Of a stretch of 64,000 nt of DNA, positions 54,274 to 63,922 are shown in pieces. Within the stretch, counting starts at the first letter, position 1. Each line of letters opens with the position of its first letter. The DNA lies in the NCBI GenBank assembly GCA_963752565.1, contig CAVVZC010000001.1, positions 1-64,000 of the forward strand. The letters run 5' to 3'. The stretch is from UBA11574 sp963752565 (GTDB taxonomy: Bacteria; Desulfobacterota; Desulfobacteria; Desulfobacterales; UBA11574). The translations under genes and the position numbers were made by a program. Under the pieces are notes generated by a model that worked only from the letters and a program-made list of their open reading frames with translations, searched no databases and was not told the DNA's origin.

Positions 54274-54572
54274 TTATATATGTTTTTATGTAACAATATG
54301 GTTTTTTTAACAAATCAATGACAAATAGCGCTTATATTTTCAAAAATCTTAAGTGTTACTTTTTTGTTTTTTATACCTCTTCAATAGGTTCGCTTCTTCT
54401 GGGTTATAACAGAACATTTGAAATTTTTGCAAGACACATTGTAAGTTTGATTCAGCCAATAAAAATGTTTTAAATCCAACACAAAAAGCTGATCTCGCAA
54501 TTAAAAAGCATGGTGAATGGAATTCATTTGTGAGTGCTTGACATCTGAACTCGTCATATATAATTAAAAGAA
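54274..54572. other. Divergent spacer, no gene seen
   Basis: About 300 AT-rich bases between two divergent glycosyltransferase genes; it should hold promoters for both. No clear -35/-10 pair could be singled out. Confidence 0.35.
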
Positions 54573-55700
54573 ATGGCATCAAATCGAAAAAAGATCGCCG
54601 TGGTTGTACCGAAATATGGTCTTATTGGCGGAGGTGAGCGTTTTGTATTTGAATTAACAGAACGTCTTGCCCACATTCCCTCCTATGAAATTCATGTATT
54701 TTCCAACAAATGGAGGAGAAAGTCTAAACGTATCACTTTCCATAGGGTTCCAATTATATCTTTTCCCAAATGGCTGACAACCATCAGTTTCGCTTATCTC
54801 GCAAACAGAAAAATAGCAAAAATGGATTTCGACTTGATTCATAGCCATGATCGAGTTTTCAAGTCCAATGTCGTTACATTGCACAGTATCCCCCACCGAA
54901 CTTGGGTCAGAGAAATCAGGCAGAAAAGATGGCTAAGTCTTTATGATCGCGGGACATCCTGGACCGAAAAACATATGTATACATGTTCTAACTGTCAGAT
55001 GTTTTTGCCGGTATCCAATTTAGTCAAGATAAAGTTACTGGAAACTTTTCATTTAGATGAACGGAAAATCAGGGTCATTCATCCAGGAGTAGATGTAGTA
55101 AGGTTCCAATCTTCTCATCTATGCAATAGACAAGAAATTAGAAACGCGTTCGGCATATCTGAATCGGATCTCCTCATTTTATTTGTTGGGATGAATTTCG
55201 AAGTGAAAGGACTCGACCCACTTCTATCTGCCATAGCTCTTTTAAAATCGGAATACGATAATGATCAAGTGAAAGTGCTGGTAGTGGGCAAGGGGAATAA
55301 CAGGAAATATAATGCGCTTGCTCATAAGCTTGGAATTGGGGAGCAGTTAATTTTTTCCGGCGTTCGAAATGACATGGAGAGGATATATCAAGCCGGTGAT
55401 ATCCTCGTCATGTTGTCCAAATTTGACACATTTGGAATGGTTGTCACTGAAGCAATGGCTGCCTCATTACCTGTTATTATCAGTGATAAAGTCGGTGCAA
55501 AAGATTTGGTTGTACAAGGAGAGAATGGGTTTGTCGTCAACAGAGAGGATATCGAGATGATCAGCTCTAAAATTAATTTTATGTTAAATAAAGAAAAACG
55601 CCTTGAAATGGGAAAGAAAGCCCATCATACAGCTCTCAATAACACATGGGAACAGATGACCTTAAAAGTCTTAGATGTATATGAAACGCTTTTTATGTGA
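54573..55700 (+). CDS. Family 4 glycosyltransferase (WaaG-like)
   Basis: 375 residues, the only plus-strand intact glycosyltransferase of the LPS block. KIAVVVPKYGLIGGGERFVF at the N-terminus, LILFVGMNFEVKGLDPLLSA, KVLVVGKGN and the EX7E region DILVMLSKFDTFGMVVTEAM, typical of WaaG-type LPS core glucosyltransferases. Adjacent heptosyltransferases support a core role. The cysteine-bearing segment YTCSNCQMFLPVS is seen in several such proteins. Confidence 0.88.
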   Translation: MASNRKKIAVVVPKYGLIGGGERFVFELTERLAHIPSYEIHVFSNKWRRKSKRITFHRVPIISFPKWLTTISFAYLANRKIAKMDFDLIHSHDRVFKSNVVTLHSIPHRTWVREIRQKRWLSLYDRGTSWTEKHMYTCSNCQMFLPVSNLVKIKLLETFHLDERKIRVIHPGVDVVRFQSSHLCNRQEIRNAFGISESDLLILFVGMNFEVKGLDPLLSAIALLKSEYDNDQVKVLVVGKGNNRKYNALAHKLGIGEQLIFSGVRNDMERIYQAGDILVMLSKFDTFGMVVTEAMAASLPVIISDKVGAKDLVVQGENGFVVNREDIEMISSKINFMLNKEKRLEMGKKAHHTALNNTWEQMTLKVLDVYETLFM

Positions 55701-55714
55701 TGATATTAATTACG

Positions 55715-56761
55715 CTAATTCCCTAATATCTTTTGCACTCCGTTTAAAACCTGATCCACGGAGATTTGATACATACAGTCCGTTGTTTCGCATCGTCGTT
55801 TAAAGCAGGGACTGCATTCCAATTCAGCCGTTATAATCTGGTGGCCTCTCCCGTAAGGGCCGGTCCGCCATGGAGCGGTCGGGCCGAAAAGGGCCACCAC
55901 AGGCGTTCCCATTGCAGCGGCCAAGTGCATGGGTCCGGTATCTGTGGATATCACCAACGCTGCTTTTTCAAAAAGAGCGGCCAGTTCCGTTAAGGTGGTT
56001 TTACCGGCAAAATTTATTGCCCGGCCTTTCATTGAAGACGTGATGGCCTGAATTATCGAATAATCTTTAATTCCGCCGGTAAATACAATCTTCATATCGT
56101 ATTGGTCAATAAGCATATCAGCAAATTCAGCAAATTTTTTGTTCGTCCAGAGTTTTGTTTCCCACCTGGCAACGGGATTGATGGCGATAAGGGACTTCAA
56201 CCCATTTATACCGTGCTGTTTCATAAATTCATCGATCTTTTTGCGATCATGATCAGACACCGGCAGTTTGTATTCGACCTCGTTGGTGGAAATGCCCAAA
56301 GCATTTAGAAGCATCATCCCCCTTGACAGTGCATGAATCTCCATATCTACTGCCGGGATACGTTCGTTTATAAAAATATAGCTGTGCTCCATATGTTCGA
56401 GACCTTTGCCGAATCCGATTTTTCTCCGACCCCTGGCAAGGGCAATTAGAATACCGCTTTTCATTAATGCCTGAAAATCGAGGATCATATCATAACGGGT
56501 ATCTCGCAATGCCTTGATGAAGCCACATATTTCCTGAACTGTTTTCAAAAAGGAGACGCTTCGTAACGCTTTCAACCAGCGCTTACGCTTGGATACTATA
56601 ACGCGGTCCAGTGCTTCATGGCCTTGAACAAGAGGAGCGGCGTCCTCTTCCACCAGCCATGTGATATTTGCGTTTGGATAATAGTTCCTGACGGCATTCA
56701 AAGCGGGCAGTGTATGGATGACATCGCCAATGGCACTCAGCTTTACGATGAGGATATTCAC
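55715..56761 (-). CDS. waaC: Lipopolysaccharide heptosyltransferase I family
   Basis: Adds heptose to the Kdo of the inner core. 348 residues. MNILIVKLSAIGDVIHTLPA, then FGKGLEHMEHSY, INPVARWETKLWTNKKFAEF, VISTDTGPMHLAAAMGTPVV and ALFGPTAPWRTGPYG. The Cys-rich C-terminus (CSPCFKRRCETTDC) is shared with the neighbour. Its start overlaps the stop of waaF by four bases (ATGA), so the pair is coupled. Confidence 0.92.
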   Translation of the reverse strand: MNILIVKLSAIGDVIHTLPALNAVRNYYPNANITWLVEEDAAPLVQGHEALDRVIVSKRKRWLKALRSVSFLKTVQEICGFIKALRDTRYDMILDFQALMKSGILIALARGRRKIGFGKGLEHMEHSYIFINERIPAVDMEIHALSRGMMLLNALGISTNEVEYKLPVSDHDRKKIDEFMKQHGINGLKSLIAINPVARWETKLWTNKKFAEFADMLIDQYDMKIVFTGGIKDYSIIQAITSSMKGRAINFAGKTTLTELAALFEKAALVISTDTGPMHLAAAMGTPVVALFGPTAPWRTGPYGRGHQIITAELECSPCFKRRCETTDCMYQISVDQVLNGVQKILGN

Positions 56762-57798
56762 AACATTTCCTTTACAACTTTAAACACCATCTCAACACTG
56801 ATTTGATCCATGCAGTCAAGGTGTCCTTTGGGACATTCCGGTCGAAGGCATGGACTGCATTCCAAAGGAACTTGCACAATTCTGCTGTTCTGACTCAAAG
56901 GTCCTGTGGTTATAGAATTGGTGGAGCCGAACACCGCAATAAGGGGGACATCGAGGGCCGCGGCGACGTGCATGAGACCGGAATCATTGGTGATAAAAAG
57001 ATCGCACCTTTCTATTAAGGCCATGGCTTCCCCCAGGCTGGTTTTACCGGAAAGATCAATGGGTCGACGCCGCATTCCTTGTAAAATCTTTTTGCCTATT
57101 TTTCTGTCATTAGGGCCTCCAAAAATGATAATCCGGCCTCCTGTAAACACCTGTATCTTGTCGGCCAGACGTGCGTAGCGATCATGTGGCCATTGTTTGG
57201 CAGGTCCATAGGTTGCACCGGGGTTTATTCCAACTATTTTGTCATCAAGCGATAGATGCTGTTCTATCAAGATTTTTTCTGCTCGGAATCGATCCCTTTG
57301 ATTCAATTTCAGATAAAGCTCCCGGTTGTCTTCCTCCATACCGATTCCACGAATAACGTTCAAATAGTAATCGGTTTGATGTTTCTTTTTGATCTCATTC
57401 GTGCATGAAACGGCATGCGTGAGTAACAATTGTCGCACATCCGTGTCATATCCGATCCGAATCGGTATACCGGCAAGAAATGTGATGAGTGCCGCTTCAA
57501 AAGCATTCTGCAAAAGTATGGCTGCATCAAAATGATATTTTTTCAAATCCCTTGCCAAGCGAAATTTGCCAAAAATGCCTTTATGACGTCCTTCGTCGTC
57601 ATAAGTTAATAGACGATCTATATGCTCGCTGTCCTTAAAAACAGGCACCACCCAAGGCTTGGCCAAAAGGCTGACGTGGGTGTTTGGAAAGCGCTTCCGA
57701 ATTGCCCGAACAGCCGGTGTGGTCATGACGGCATCTCCGATCCAGTTTGTTGACCGAATGAGGAGCCGTTTGATATTTTTAAAATCTATCTGTTTCAT
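56758..57798 (-). CDS. waaF: Lipopolysaccharide heptosyltransferase II
   Basis: Adds the second heptose. 346 residues. RLLIRSTNWIGDAVMTTPAV is the classic WaaF start; INPGATYGPAKQWPHDRYA, LFITNDSGLMHVAAALDVPL and AVFGSTNSITTGPLSQ follow. The end carries CSPCLRPECPKGHLDC. The ATG is separated from the preceding GxxExxY unit by only a few bases. Confidence 0.94.
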   Translation of the reverse strand: MKQIDFKNIKRLLIRSTNWIGDAVMTTPAVRAIRKRFPNTHVSLLAKPWVVPVFKDSEHIDRLLTYDDEGRHKGIFGKFRLARDLKKYHFDAAILLQNAFEAALITFLAGIPIRIGYDTDVRQLLLTHAVSCTNEIKKKHQTDYYLNVIRGIGMEEDNRELYLKLNQRDRFRAEKILIEQHLSLDDKIVGINPGATYGPAKQWPHDRYARLADKIQVFTGGRIIIFGGPNDRKIGKKILQGMRRRPIDLSGKTSLGEAMALIERCDLFITNDSGLMHVAAALDVPLIAVFGSTNSITTGPLSQNSRIVQVPLECSPCLRPECPKGHLDCMDQISVEMVFKVVKEML

Positions 57799-57805
57799 TT
57801 TTTAT

Positions 57806-58289
57806 TTATAGAACACAGATGACACAGATTTTACAGATTTTTTAATCATTGGTAAATATTGCTCGCTTAAATTCAGGGGTTTTGCCAAAATTCAGTAAAA
57901 GTCCCACTTCTTTTTCTGTAGCTTTTAAATAGTTTATCAACTGAAGTTTATGTTCTCTCCTTAAACTCTCTGCTGATTTAAGTTCTATAATAACATTATC
58001 GTCAACTATGATATCGGCAAAATAATCTCCGACTATTTCTTCATCATAATAAACCTTGATATTGTATTGCCGAGATATATGGAATCCCATCTTTTTTAAT
58101 TCAATAACTAAAGCATTTTCGTATACTTTTTCTAAAAAACCATATCCCAATGTATTATAAACTTTATAAAAAGCCTTGATAATCTTTTCAGTAAGTTCCG
58201 AATGTAACAGATTCATCCTTTCTTCGATCAATGATTATTCATTTTTTGATCCGTGAAAATCCGTAAGATCCGTGCAATCTGTGTTCTAT
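57806..58289. repeat. Inverted-repeat unit carrying a second GxxExxY gene
   Basis: The left end 57806-57842 (ATAGAACACAGATGACACAG...) and the right end 58249-58289 are complementary at about 28 of 35 positions. They enclose the gene at 57842-58231 with its stop codon touching the left repeat. The right repeat contains the TAG stop of the upstream lpxL gene. Confidence 0.7.
57842..58231 (-). CDS. GxxExxY protein, second copy
   Basis: 129 residues, same family as 3970-4371 but clearly diverged. Motif GFLEKVY near residues 31-37, then DYFADIIVDDNVIIELKSAE with the Asp...Glu-x-Lys pattern, and LQLINYLKATEKEVGLLLNF. Function unknown. It interrupts the otherwise continuous lpxL-waaF gene order and is bounded by inverted repeats different in sequence from those of the first copy. 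Confidence 0.88.
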   Translation of the reverse strand: MIEERMNLLHSELTEKIIKAFYKVYNTLGYGFLEKVYENALVIELKKMGFHISRQYNIKVYYDEEIVGDYFADIIVDDNVIIELKSAESLRREHKLQLINYLKATEKEVGLLLNFGKTPEFKRAIFTND

Positions 58290-59197
58290 CGATCAGTTTT
58301 TCTGGGCCAGGCCTGATACGGTTTTGTCTTCCAGCGCTGGTGAATCCAGAACCATTGATCCGGATAACGACGGATAAAATTTTCGATCACTCTGTTATAT
58401 TCCTGTGTGTTAATCTCAATATCTTTCTGCTTGTCCCCTGTTTTAACGGTAAAAATTTCCGGCCCGAATTCAGCCCTAAACCCCGACTTTTCGCGAACCA
58501 TAAAGATCGGAACCACCGGTGCTCCTGTTTTAAGGGCCAAAAGCGCCAATCCTTTGTTGGTACAGGCACGATGGCCCATAAAATCGACAAAAACACCTTC
58601 ATACCAGTCCACATTCTGATCCATCAATAGAACCACCATTTCCCCACGATCAAGACTTCTCAGAATTGCACGTATAGAGCGTTGTTTGGAGATGATTTTG
58701 CCACCGAAACGGCTTCTTAAATTGATAAAAAAGCGATCCAACGGCTTAAAGTCAAGCGGACGGACAACCATACTAACGGGATACTCAATCATTGCGCCAA
58801 CAACCGCTAAAAATTCCCAGTTGCCGCAATGGGCGGTCAGTACCAAGACGCCCTTGCCCTTTTCGTATGCTTTTTTCATATGACGGAAGCCATCCATTTT
58901 GAAATGTTTGACGAGACGTCTTTCATCCAGTTGCAAAGACCAACCGACTTCAAAAATAACCTGTACCAGGTTGATAAATACCTGCTTTGCAAGAAATCGA
59001 ATCTCATATGTACTTTTTTGGTGACCAAAAGCGTACATTAAATTATCAAGAGCTATCTTGCGATGCTTACTGTCAACAAGAAATAGGACTTTGCCCAATA
59101 AACCAGCAATTCTTATGGCCGATTTTCGTGGAACAAGGCCTATGAATCTAAAAAACATCTCGACAGCATTGTAGAAAACGCGTTCCAGGTTGAACAT
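58286..59197 (-). CDS. lpxL: Lipid A biosynthesis late acyltransferase (LpxL/HtrB family)
   Basis: Inner-membrane enzyme adding a secondary acyl chain to lipid A. 303 residues. Catalytic HX4E motif in LVLTAHCGNWEFLAVVG; VRPLDFKPLDRF, ILRSLDRGEMVVLLMDQN and VDFMGHRACTNKGLALLA are typical; the end has PDQWFWIHQRWKTKP. The stop codon TAG lies in the inverted repeat of the GxxExxY unit. Confidence 0.92.
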   Translation of the reverse strand: MFNLERVFYNAVEMFFRFIGLVPRKSAIRIAGLLGKVLFLVDSKHRKIALDNLMYAFGHQKSTYEIRFLAKQVFINLVQVIFEVGWSLQLDERRLVKHFKMDGFRHMKKAYEKGKGVLVLTAHCGNWEFLAVVGAMIEYPVSMVVRPLDFKPLDRFFINLRSRFGGKIISKQRSIRAILRSLDRGEMVVLLMDQNVDWYEGVFVDFMGHRACTNKGLALLALKTGAPVVPIFMVREKSGFRAEFGPEIFTVKTGDKQKDIEINTQEYNRVIENFIRRYPDQWFWIHQRWKTKPYQAWPRKTDR

Positions 59198-59220
59198 AAT
59201 CTGATTTTATCCAATTGTTA

Positions 59221-59994
59221 TCATTTGCCAAAATCGTCTTCCGTCAAGATACCCAGTTCCCATGCTTTGGCATGCTTTAAAAATACATACCAGGATGAAT
59301 TCATCGCAATAATCAATCCCGGCACACCATCAAGAATGCCAAGTTTCCAAACATAACACTCAAAAAATTTAACAAAAGCATGTCCAACACCGACAAGGAC
59401 AAATCCGCTGTTTGCAGGCGCACGTCCAATAGCATATATATCCGAGAAACTGTTTATGGTTTTCACATGATCTGAAATCCCCCGATAGACATCATGAAGA
59501 ATCGGATTTTCAAGTCGAGTTACCTTTCCGTCAATCTCGAGCTTGTCGTGAGGGTCCACGCCTTTCCATACCCCTCTTCCCCGGCGAACCAAGCGCACTT
59601 TTCGGTCCGGATACCATCCGCCATGCTTTATCCAGCGTCCGAGATACTTAGATAATCTGGGCATGGAAAAGCCGGACACATCCGGCTCGGCATTTTTTAC
59701 CGCTTTAAGGATATCCTGAATAAGCGCCTCGGAAACCATTTCATCAGCATCAAGGCTCAGAATCCACTCATATTGGGTTGATTCCATAGCAAATTGTTTT
59801 TGAGCAACATGTCCCGGCCACTCATTAAAAATAACTCTTGCACCCATTTGCCGACAGAGTTCCTGAGTTCCATCTGTACTCCCTGAATCGACAACAACGA
59901 CTTCATCCACAAAGTCGACACTCTTAAGCAAACGACCGATTCGATCCACCTCGTTTTTTGCAATGACAGCAACGGATATTGTGGGCGTATTCAT
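59221..59994 (-). CDS. Family 2 glycosyltransferase, LPS core (WaaE/KdtX-like)
   Basis: 257 residues. ISVAVIAKNEVDRIGRLLKS, EVVVVDSGSTDGTQELC, and WILSLDADEMVSEALI show the GT2 donor site with the DADE metal motif; GGWYPDRKVRLVRRGRGVW is typical of the WaaE branch. Located between lpxL and lpxK, fitting the core glucosyltransferase role. Confidence 0.9.
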   Translation of the reverse strand: MNTPTISVAVIAKNEVDRIGRLLKSVDFVDEVVVVDSGSTDGTQELCRQMGARVIFNEWPGHVAQKQFAMESTQYEWILSLDADEMVSEALIQDILKAVKNAEPDVSGFSMPRLSKYLGRWIKHGGWYPDRKVRLVRRGRGVWKGVDPHDKLEIDGKVTRLENPILHDVYRGISDHVKTINSFSDIYAIGRAPANSGFVLVGVGHAFVKFFECYVWKLGILDGVPGLIIAMNSSWYVFLKHAKAWELGILTEDDFGK

Positions 59995-60033
59995 GTTATT
60001 AAACCTCTATAGTTTTCACTCACAAGTGATGAC

Positions 60034-61188
60034 TTAATCCTTTTTCCTTAATTTTTTGAGCCGATCCTTGATAAAATCATTAAACCTTTCCACATCGGCG
60101 CCGAATTCAATTTCGATACTGACAACGTAAAGATCAATGGGCCATGCAATTTTGTTAGCAATCCGGACATAATCCTTTTCGGTGGTAATGAGGCACCCTG
60201 ACATGCTCCTTTTGGCAGCCGCCGATATATCTTTAAGATCCCCGTCTGAATACGAATGATGATCCGGGAATTCCATATAGCCTGACACATTGCATTTAAA
60301 GTTTTTGAGGGTCCGCCGAAAATTATGATTATCTGCCAAACCAGAAAAGGCAAAGACAGTGCGTCCTTTTATGCAATCTGAGTTTTGTCTAAATGCCTCT
60401 TTCATATTTTTCTCAAATACTTTTTTCTCTCCTTTAATGATTTTATAAACAAACGGATGATGAAAAGTACGATAGACCGGTTTTTTTCTTTCGTAGAAAC
60501 GAAGCTTCTTTAATGACAATAACATTTTATTGTCATTCACCGTATCGGACCTTGTCAATATAATCGCACTTGCACAAAATAGGGCCGAAGCAGGTTCTCT
60601 CATAACACCCCTTGGCAATAGGTGTCCATTTCCGAAGGGTTTACGATAATCGAGCAGCACAAGATCAAGGTCCCGCTGAAGCTTTAAATGCTGAAATCCA
60701 TCATCGAGCACGATAACATCCGGATCAAAGTTCCGAATTGCCTGCCGGCCTGCCTTAAACCGGTTTTTCCCCACAATTACCGGCACATCTTTCAATCTGT
60801 TGGCCATCATATACGGTTCATCGCCGGCAATTTCCGGTGTCATCAGCAAAACCCTGCCGTCACTGACTATGCCGCCGATTTTTTCCGCCTCCCCTTTGTA
60901 TCCACGGCTGATAATCGCCACTTTATATCCCAATTGTTTTACAACTTGGGCAACATAAATCGACATGGGTGTCTTTCCAGTGCCGCCGACGGTAATGTTC
61001 CCAATAGAAATTACGGGACAAGAGAGTCTTTTTGATTTTAAAACAGCCTTTTTGTAAAAAATACGTCTTAATTTGACAGCACCGCCATAAACTTTTGAAA
61101 CCATGGATAAAAAAGGCACAAACCAACCGTATCCATTTTTATTGTCACCAGTTATAACTCTTTCGATCTTTTTTTTAATACTGATCAC
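60034..61188 (-). CDS. lpxK: Tetraacyldisaccharide 4'-kinase
   Basis: Phosphorylates the lipid A precursor. 384 residues. N-terminal membrane anchor, P-loop ISIGNITVGGTGKTPMSIYV (about residues 61-80), IISRGYKGEA, VIVLDDGFQHLKLQRDLDLV and GLADNHNFRRTLKN. These are LpxK hallmarks. Length is slightly above the usual 330-ish residues because of an inserted segment around RFYERKKPVYRTFHHP. Confidence 0.93.
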   Translation of the reverse strand: MISIKKKIERVITGDNKNGYGWFVPFLSMVSKVYGGAVKLRRIFYKKAVLKSKRLSCPVISIGNITVGGTGKTPMSIYVAQVVKQLGYKVAIISRGYKGEAEKIGGIVSDGRVLLMTPEIAGDEPYMMANRLKDVPVIVGKNRFKAGRQAIRNFDPDVIVLDDGFQHLKLQRDLDLVLLDYRKPFGNGHLLPRGVMREPASALFCASAIILTRSDTVNDNKMLLSLKKLRFYERKKPVYRTFHHPFVYKIIKGEKKVFEKNMKEAFRQNSDCIKGRTVFAFSGLADNHNFRRTLKNFKCNVSGYMEFPDHHSYSDGDLKDISAAAKRSMSGCLITTEKDYVRIANKIAWPIDLYVVSIEIEFGADVERFNDFIKDRLKKLRKKD

Positions 61189-61309
61189 GGCGCCTTTATG
61201 GTTATTGGTTATATGTTATTCGTTATCAGTTATTGCTTTTCTGTCCGATGCCCGCTGTTGCTAACCATATGCTCGCTGACCACCAGGTCCTGACCTCTGA
61301 ATATCTCAC

Positions 61310-61440
61310 TTTCCATTCCTCTCATCCTTCTCTCTTTGCTCTATGCTCTTTTCTTTCTAACCCTCTCACTTTCTCACCTTCTTACTTTCTCACCTTCTTA
61401 CTGCCTCTGACCTCCAACCCCTGACACCTGAACCCTGAAC
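61310..61440. repeat. Pyrimidine-rich low-complexity tract
   Basis: Long CT-rich run with tandem TTCTCACCTTCTTACT units at about 61370-61401 and near repeats around it. It recalls the TTCTCACCTTCTTACTCTCT stem at 38718. No gene; it lies between waaA and lpxK. Confidence 0.5.
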
Positions 61441-61447
61441 CCCGTCC

Positions 61448-62752
61448 TTATAGGTATGGCTTGATCACTTTTATCGTCTTTTCAACAGCCCCTTTATTGG
61501 CGGTCAAAACCCCCAGGGCGTTCTTTCCCATCTCCAAGGCTCTTTTATCATTTTTTATAAGTAAAAAAAGGGTGTTATAAAGCTCTTTTGCGTCCTTGAC
61601 ACGAACGGCACCTTCAGCCTCTATAAGCATCTTTGCTATGTCAGCAAAATCGCTCATATCATGTCCAAATATAATCGGTTTTGAAAATGCTGCGGGTTCA
61701 AGAGGATTGTGTCCACCGCAATTCACCAGGCTCCCACCAATAAATGCGATATCGGCGATCGCATAAAGTTTTTTTAGAAGGCCTATGGTATCAATGATAA
61801 TAACATCCAATCTTTTGCCGGATGATATCTTTTTAAGTTCTTTCATGAGGCCGACTGAATATCCGGCAGAATCAAAAATACGAAATACTGAACCGGCGCG
61901 TTCCGGATTTCGGGGTGCCACAATAAGCAATAAATCGCCCTCATGATGTTTTATTCTTGAAAACGCATCCAACAGCATCGACTCTTCACCTGGATGCGTG
62001 CTCCCCGCCAAAAATACCTTCCGGGCATTCTGTATGTGCATGGACTGCCTTAAGCGATCTGTTTCTTGTGAACCCTGGATTTGATGTGTTACATCAAATT
62101 TAACGTTCCCGGTTATCGTTATCCGATCGAATGGAACACCAAGTTCTTGAAAACGACCTGCATCCTCTAAGGATTGAGCACAGATATGAAAAAAATTCAA
62201 AAATACCTGCTTGGCAAATAACCCAAGACGTTTGTATCCGAAAAAAGATTTTTTAGACAGCCTTGCATTAATTAGAATAACAGGCACCTGACGTTTTTTC
62301 ATCTCAAAAAGAAAATTGGGCCATATATCCGTCTCAACGATGACAACAACTGCAGGATCTATTCTCTGAACAATATGTTTTACTGAAAAGGTCAGATCAT
62401 AAGGAAAATAAAAAATAGAATGAACGGGGTCTGTTAAATACTGTTTGGCGATATCAAAGCCTGTTTTGGTAGAAGCAGAAAATACAATCTCTCGGGTATT
62501 TGAATACATCTTCAACCCTTTAACGAGTGGGACTGAGGAAAGTACCTCTCCCACCGAAAGCGCATGTATCCATACGCGCTTTTTTTCAGACGTATCGGGT
62601 CTTTTGCGTGTTAATTCTATTGGTAACCGGGCTATCCCCAATCGTTGAAGAACAGTTCTCCGTCGCTTGTCAGATATCAAGACCATGGGAATTATCAGGG
62701 GAAATCCCAAAGTCATCACTATAAAAAACAGTATATTATATAGAAATATCAA
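61448..62752 (-). CDS. waaA: 3-deoxy-D-manno-octulosonic acid transferase
   Basis: Attaches Kdo to lipid A; 434 residues. N-terminal membrane helix (NILFFIVMTLGFPLIIPMVL), then RVWIHALSVGEVLSSVPLV with the conserved SVGE, VVIVETDIWPNFL, VPVILINARLSKKSF, FLAGSTHPGEE and FIGGSLVNCGGHNPLEPAAF. All are typical of WaaA/KdtA. Confidence 0.95.
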   Translation of the reverse strand: MIFLYNILFFIVMTLGFPLIIPMVLISDKRRRTVLQRLGIARLPIELTRKRPDTSEKKRVWIHALSVGEVLSSVPLVKGLKMYSNTREIVFSASTKTGFDIAKQYLTDPVHSIFYFPYDLTFSVKHIVQRIDPAVVVIVETDIWPNFLFEMKKRQVPVILINARLSKKSFFGYKRLGLFAKQVFLNFFHICAQSLEDAGRFQELGVPFDRITITGNVKFDVTHQIQGSQETDRLRQSMHIQNARKVFLAGSTHPGEESMLLDAFSRIKHHEGDLLLIVAPRNPERAGSVFRIFDSAGYSVGLMKELKKISSGKRLDVIIIDTIGLLKKLYAIADIAFIGGSLVNCGGHNPLEPAAFSKPIIFGHDMSDFADIAKMLIEAEGAVRVKDAKELYNTLFLLIKNDKRALEMGKNALGVLTANKGAVEKTIKVIKPYL

Positions 62753-62797
62753 CTACGTGTCCCTTTTCATTTTCCATTGGGCACACATGACTTATTA

Positions 62798-62844
62798 CCT
62801 GAATTTTGAACGAATTGGAGGCTTTCATATGCAAGATTCAGGTA
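62798..62844. repeat. Hairpin after lptG with a 21-base dispersed repeat
   Basis: ACCTGAATTTTG pairs with CAAGATTCAGGT (one mismatch). The loop holds TTGGAGGCTTTCATATGCAA, also present at 43364-43384. There is no U tract, so a terminator role is doubtful. Confidence 0.5.
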
Positions 62845-63922
62845 TTATTCGGCGTTTAGTAATGTCAGTGCTCCAAAACTGAAAAAAGCCAGGTTTGCGG
62901 TCCACGCAGCAATGCCGGGGGGCAGCATCTCACCATATCCGAGCGACAAGCAAAAACTGTAAAAAATCCAGTAAATAAAGGCCGTTCCGATGCCGTAGGC
63001 GATAACAACAGGCATACCTTCCTTCACGGTTCCTCTGGCCGCAAGACCTGTCCCTACCATACACATTATGACACAGATAAAAGGAAAGGCTATCTTGGCA
63101 TAAAGATCCACCTTATATATTGTGGCATCATATCCTTCCGCCTCAACCTTTTTTATATACGCAAAAAGCTCTCTAAACGTCATCTCTTCCGATTTTTTAG
63201 TAACCTTATTTAAATTTTCGGGCAATAAATTTAACCTTTCAGCCTTATTGTTATGGAACGTTATATTGTATTTTTCTTTTTTTGTGTCAAGAATCTGTTC
63301 CATCAATTCATATAACAGCCATTCCCCCTTATTGAAGACACCTTTCTTGGCATCGATTCTCCGAATCAGTCTGAAATTTTCATCAAATTTATAAATTGTA
63401 ATTCCATTGATGGTATTGTTTTTTGGATTAAAGTATTTTACGTGTGTTATACTTCGATTGCCTTTAATCCAAATATTTTTTTCCTTAGTAATAATTGTTG
63501 ACTCTCTACGAACTTCTTTAAGCCAAATCTGGTTCGACTTTGCCATTGTTATGGGAACGATGACATCAGATAAGATAAAAAGCAGGACGCCCAAAATACA
63601 TCCCATGATGAAAACCGGCTTTAAAAGATAATAGATGCGTATACCACCACTTTTCAAAGCCACAATCTCGTTGCCGCGAGCCATGAGACTAAAGACGATG
63701 AGAACAGACATCAGAATACAAATGGGAATTATTTGGGCAACGATAAACGGTATTCTAAGTGCGAAATAAATATATCATCTTTGAAAACGGTATGCCGGCT
63801 TCAATAAAATCATCTACCCTTTCAAAAAAATCCACAGCAAGATATATACCGACGACAAATGCCAGAACAATGCCAAAATATTTTGATATCTGAAGAGTTA
63901 TATATTTGTATATAATAGACAT
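62845..63922 (-). CDS. lptG: LPS export permease LptG (one frameshift)
   Basis: Inner-membrane half of the LptB2FG exporter that extracts LPS. ATG 63922 begins MSIIYKYITLQISKYFGIVL; VDFFERVDDFIEAGIPFSK follows. One extra base near 63765 breaks the frame; removing it continues with ALRIPFIVAQIIPICILMSV. The later part has GGIRIYYLLKPVF, the periplasmic domain and C-terminal helices (GTGLAARG, YGIGTAFIYWIFYSF). The corrected length is 358 residues, normal for LptG. lptF would be expected upstream, beyond the window edge. Confidence 0.92.

Noticed and set aside
58253..58630. 125-codon plus-strand frame opposite lpxL
   Set aside because: Antisense shadow of a clear acyltransferase gene and the GxxExxY unit's repeat.
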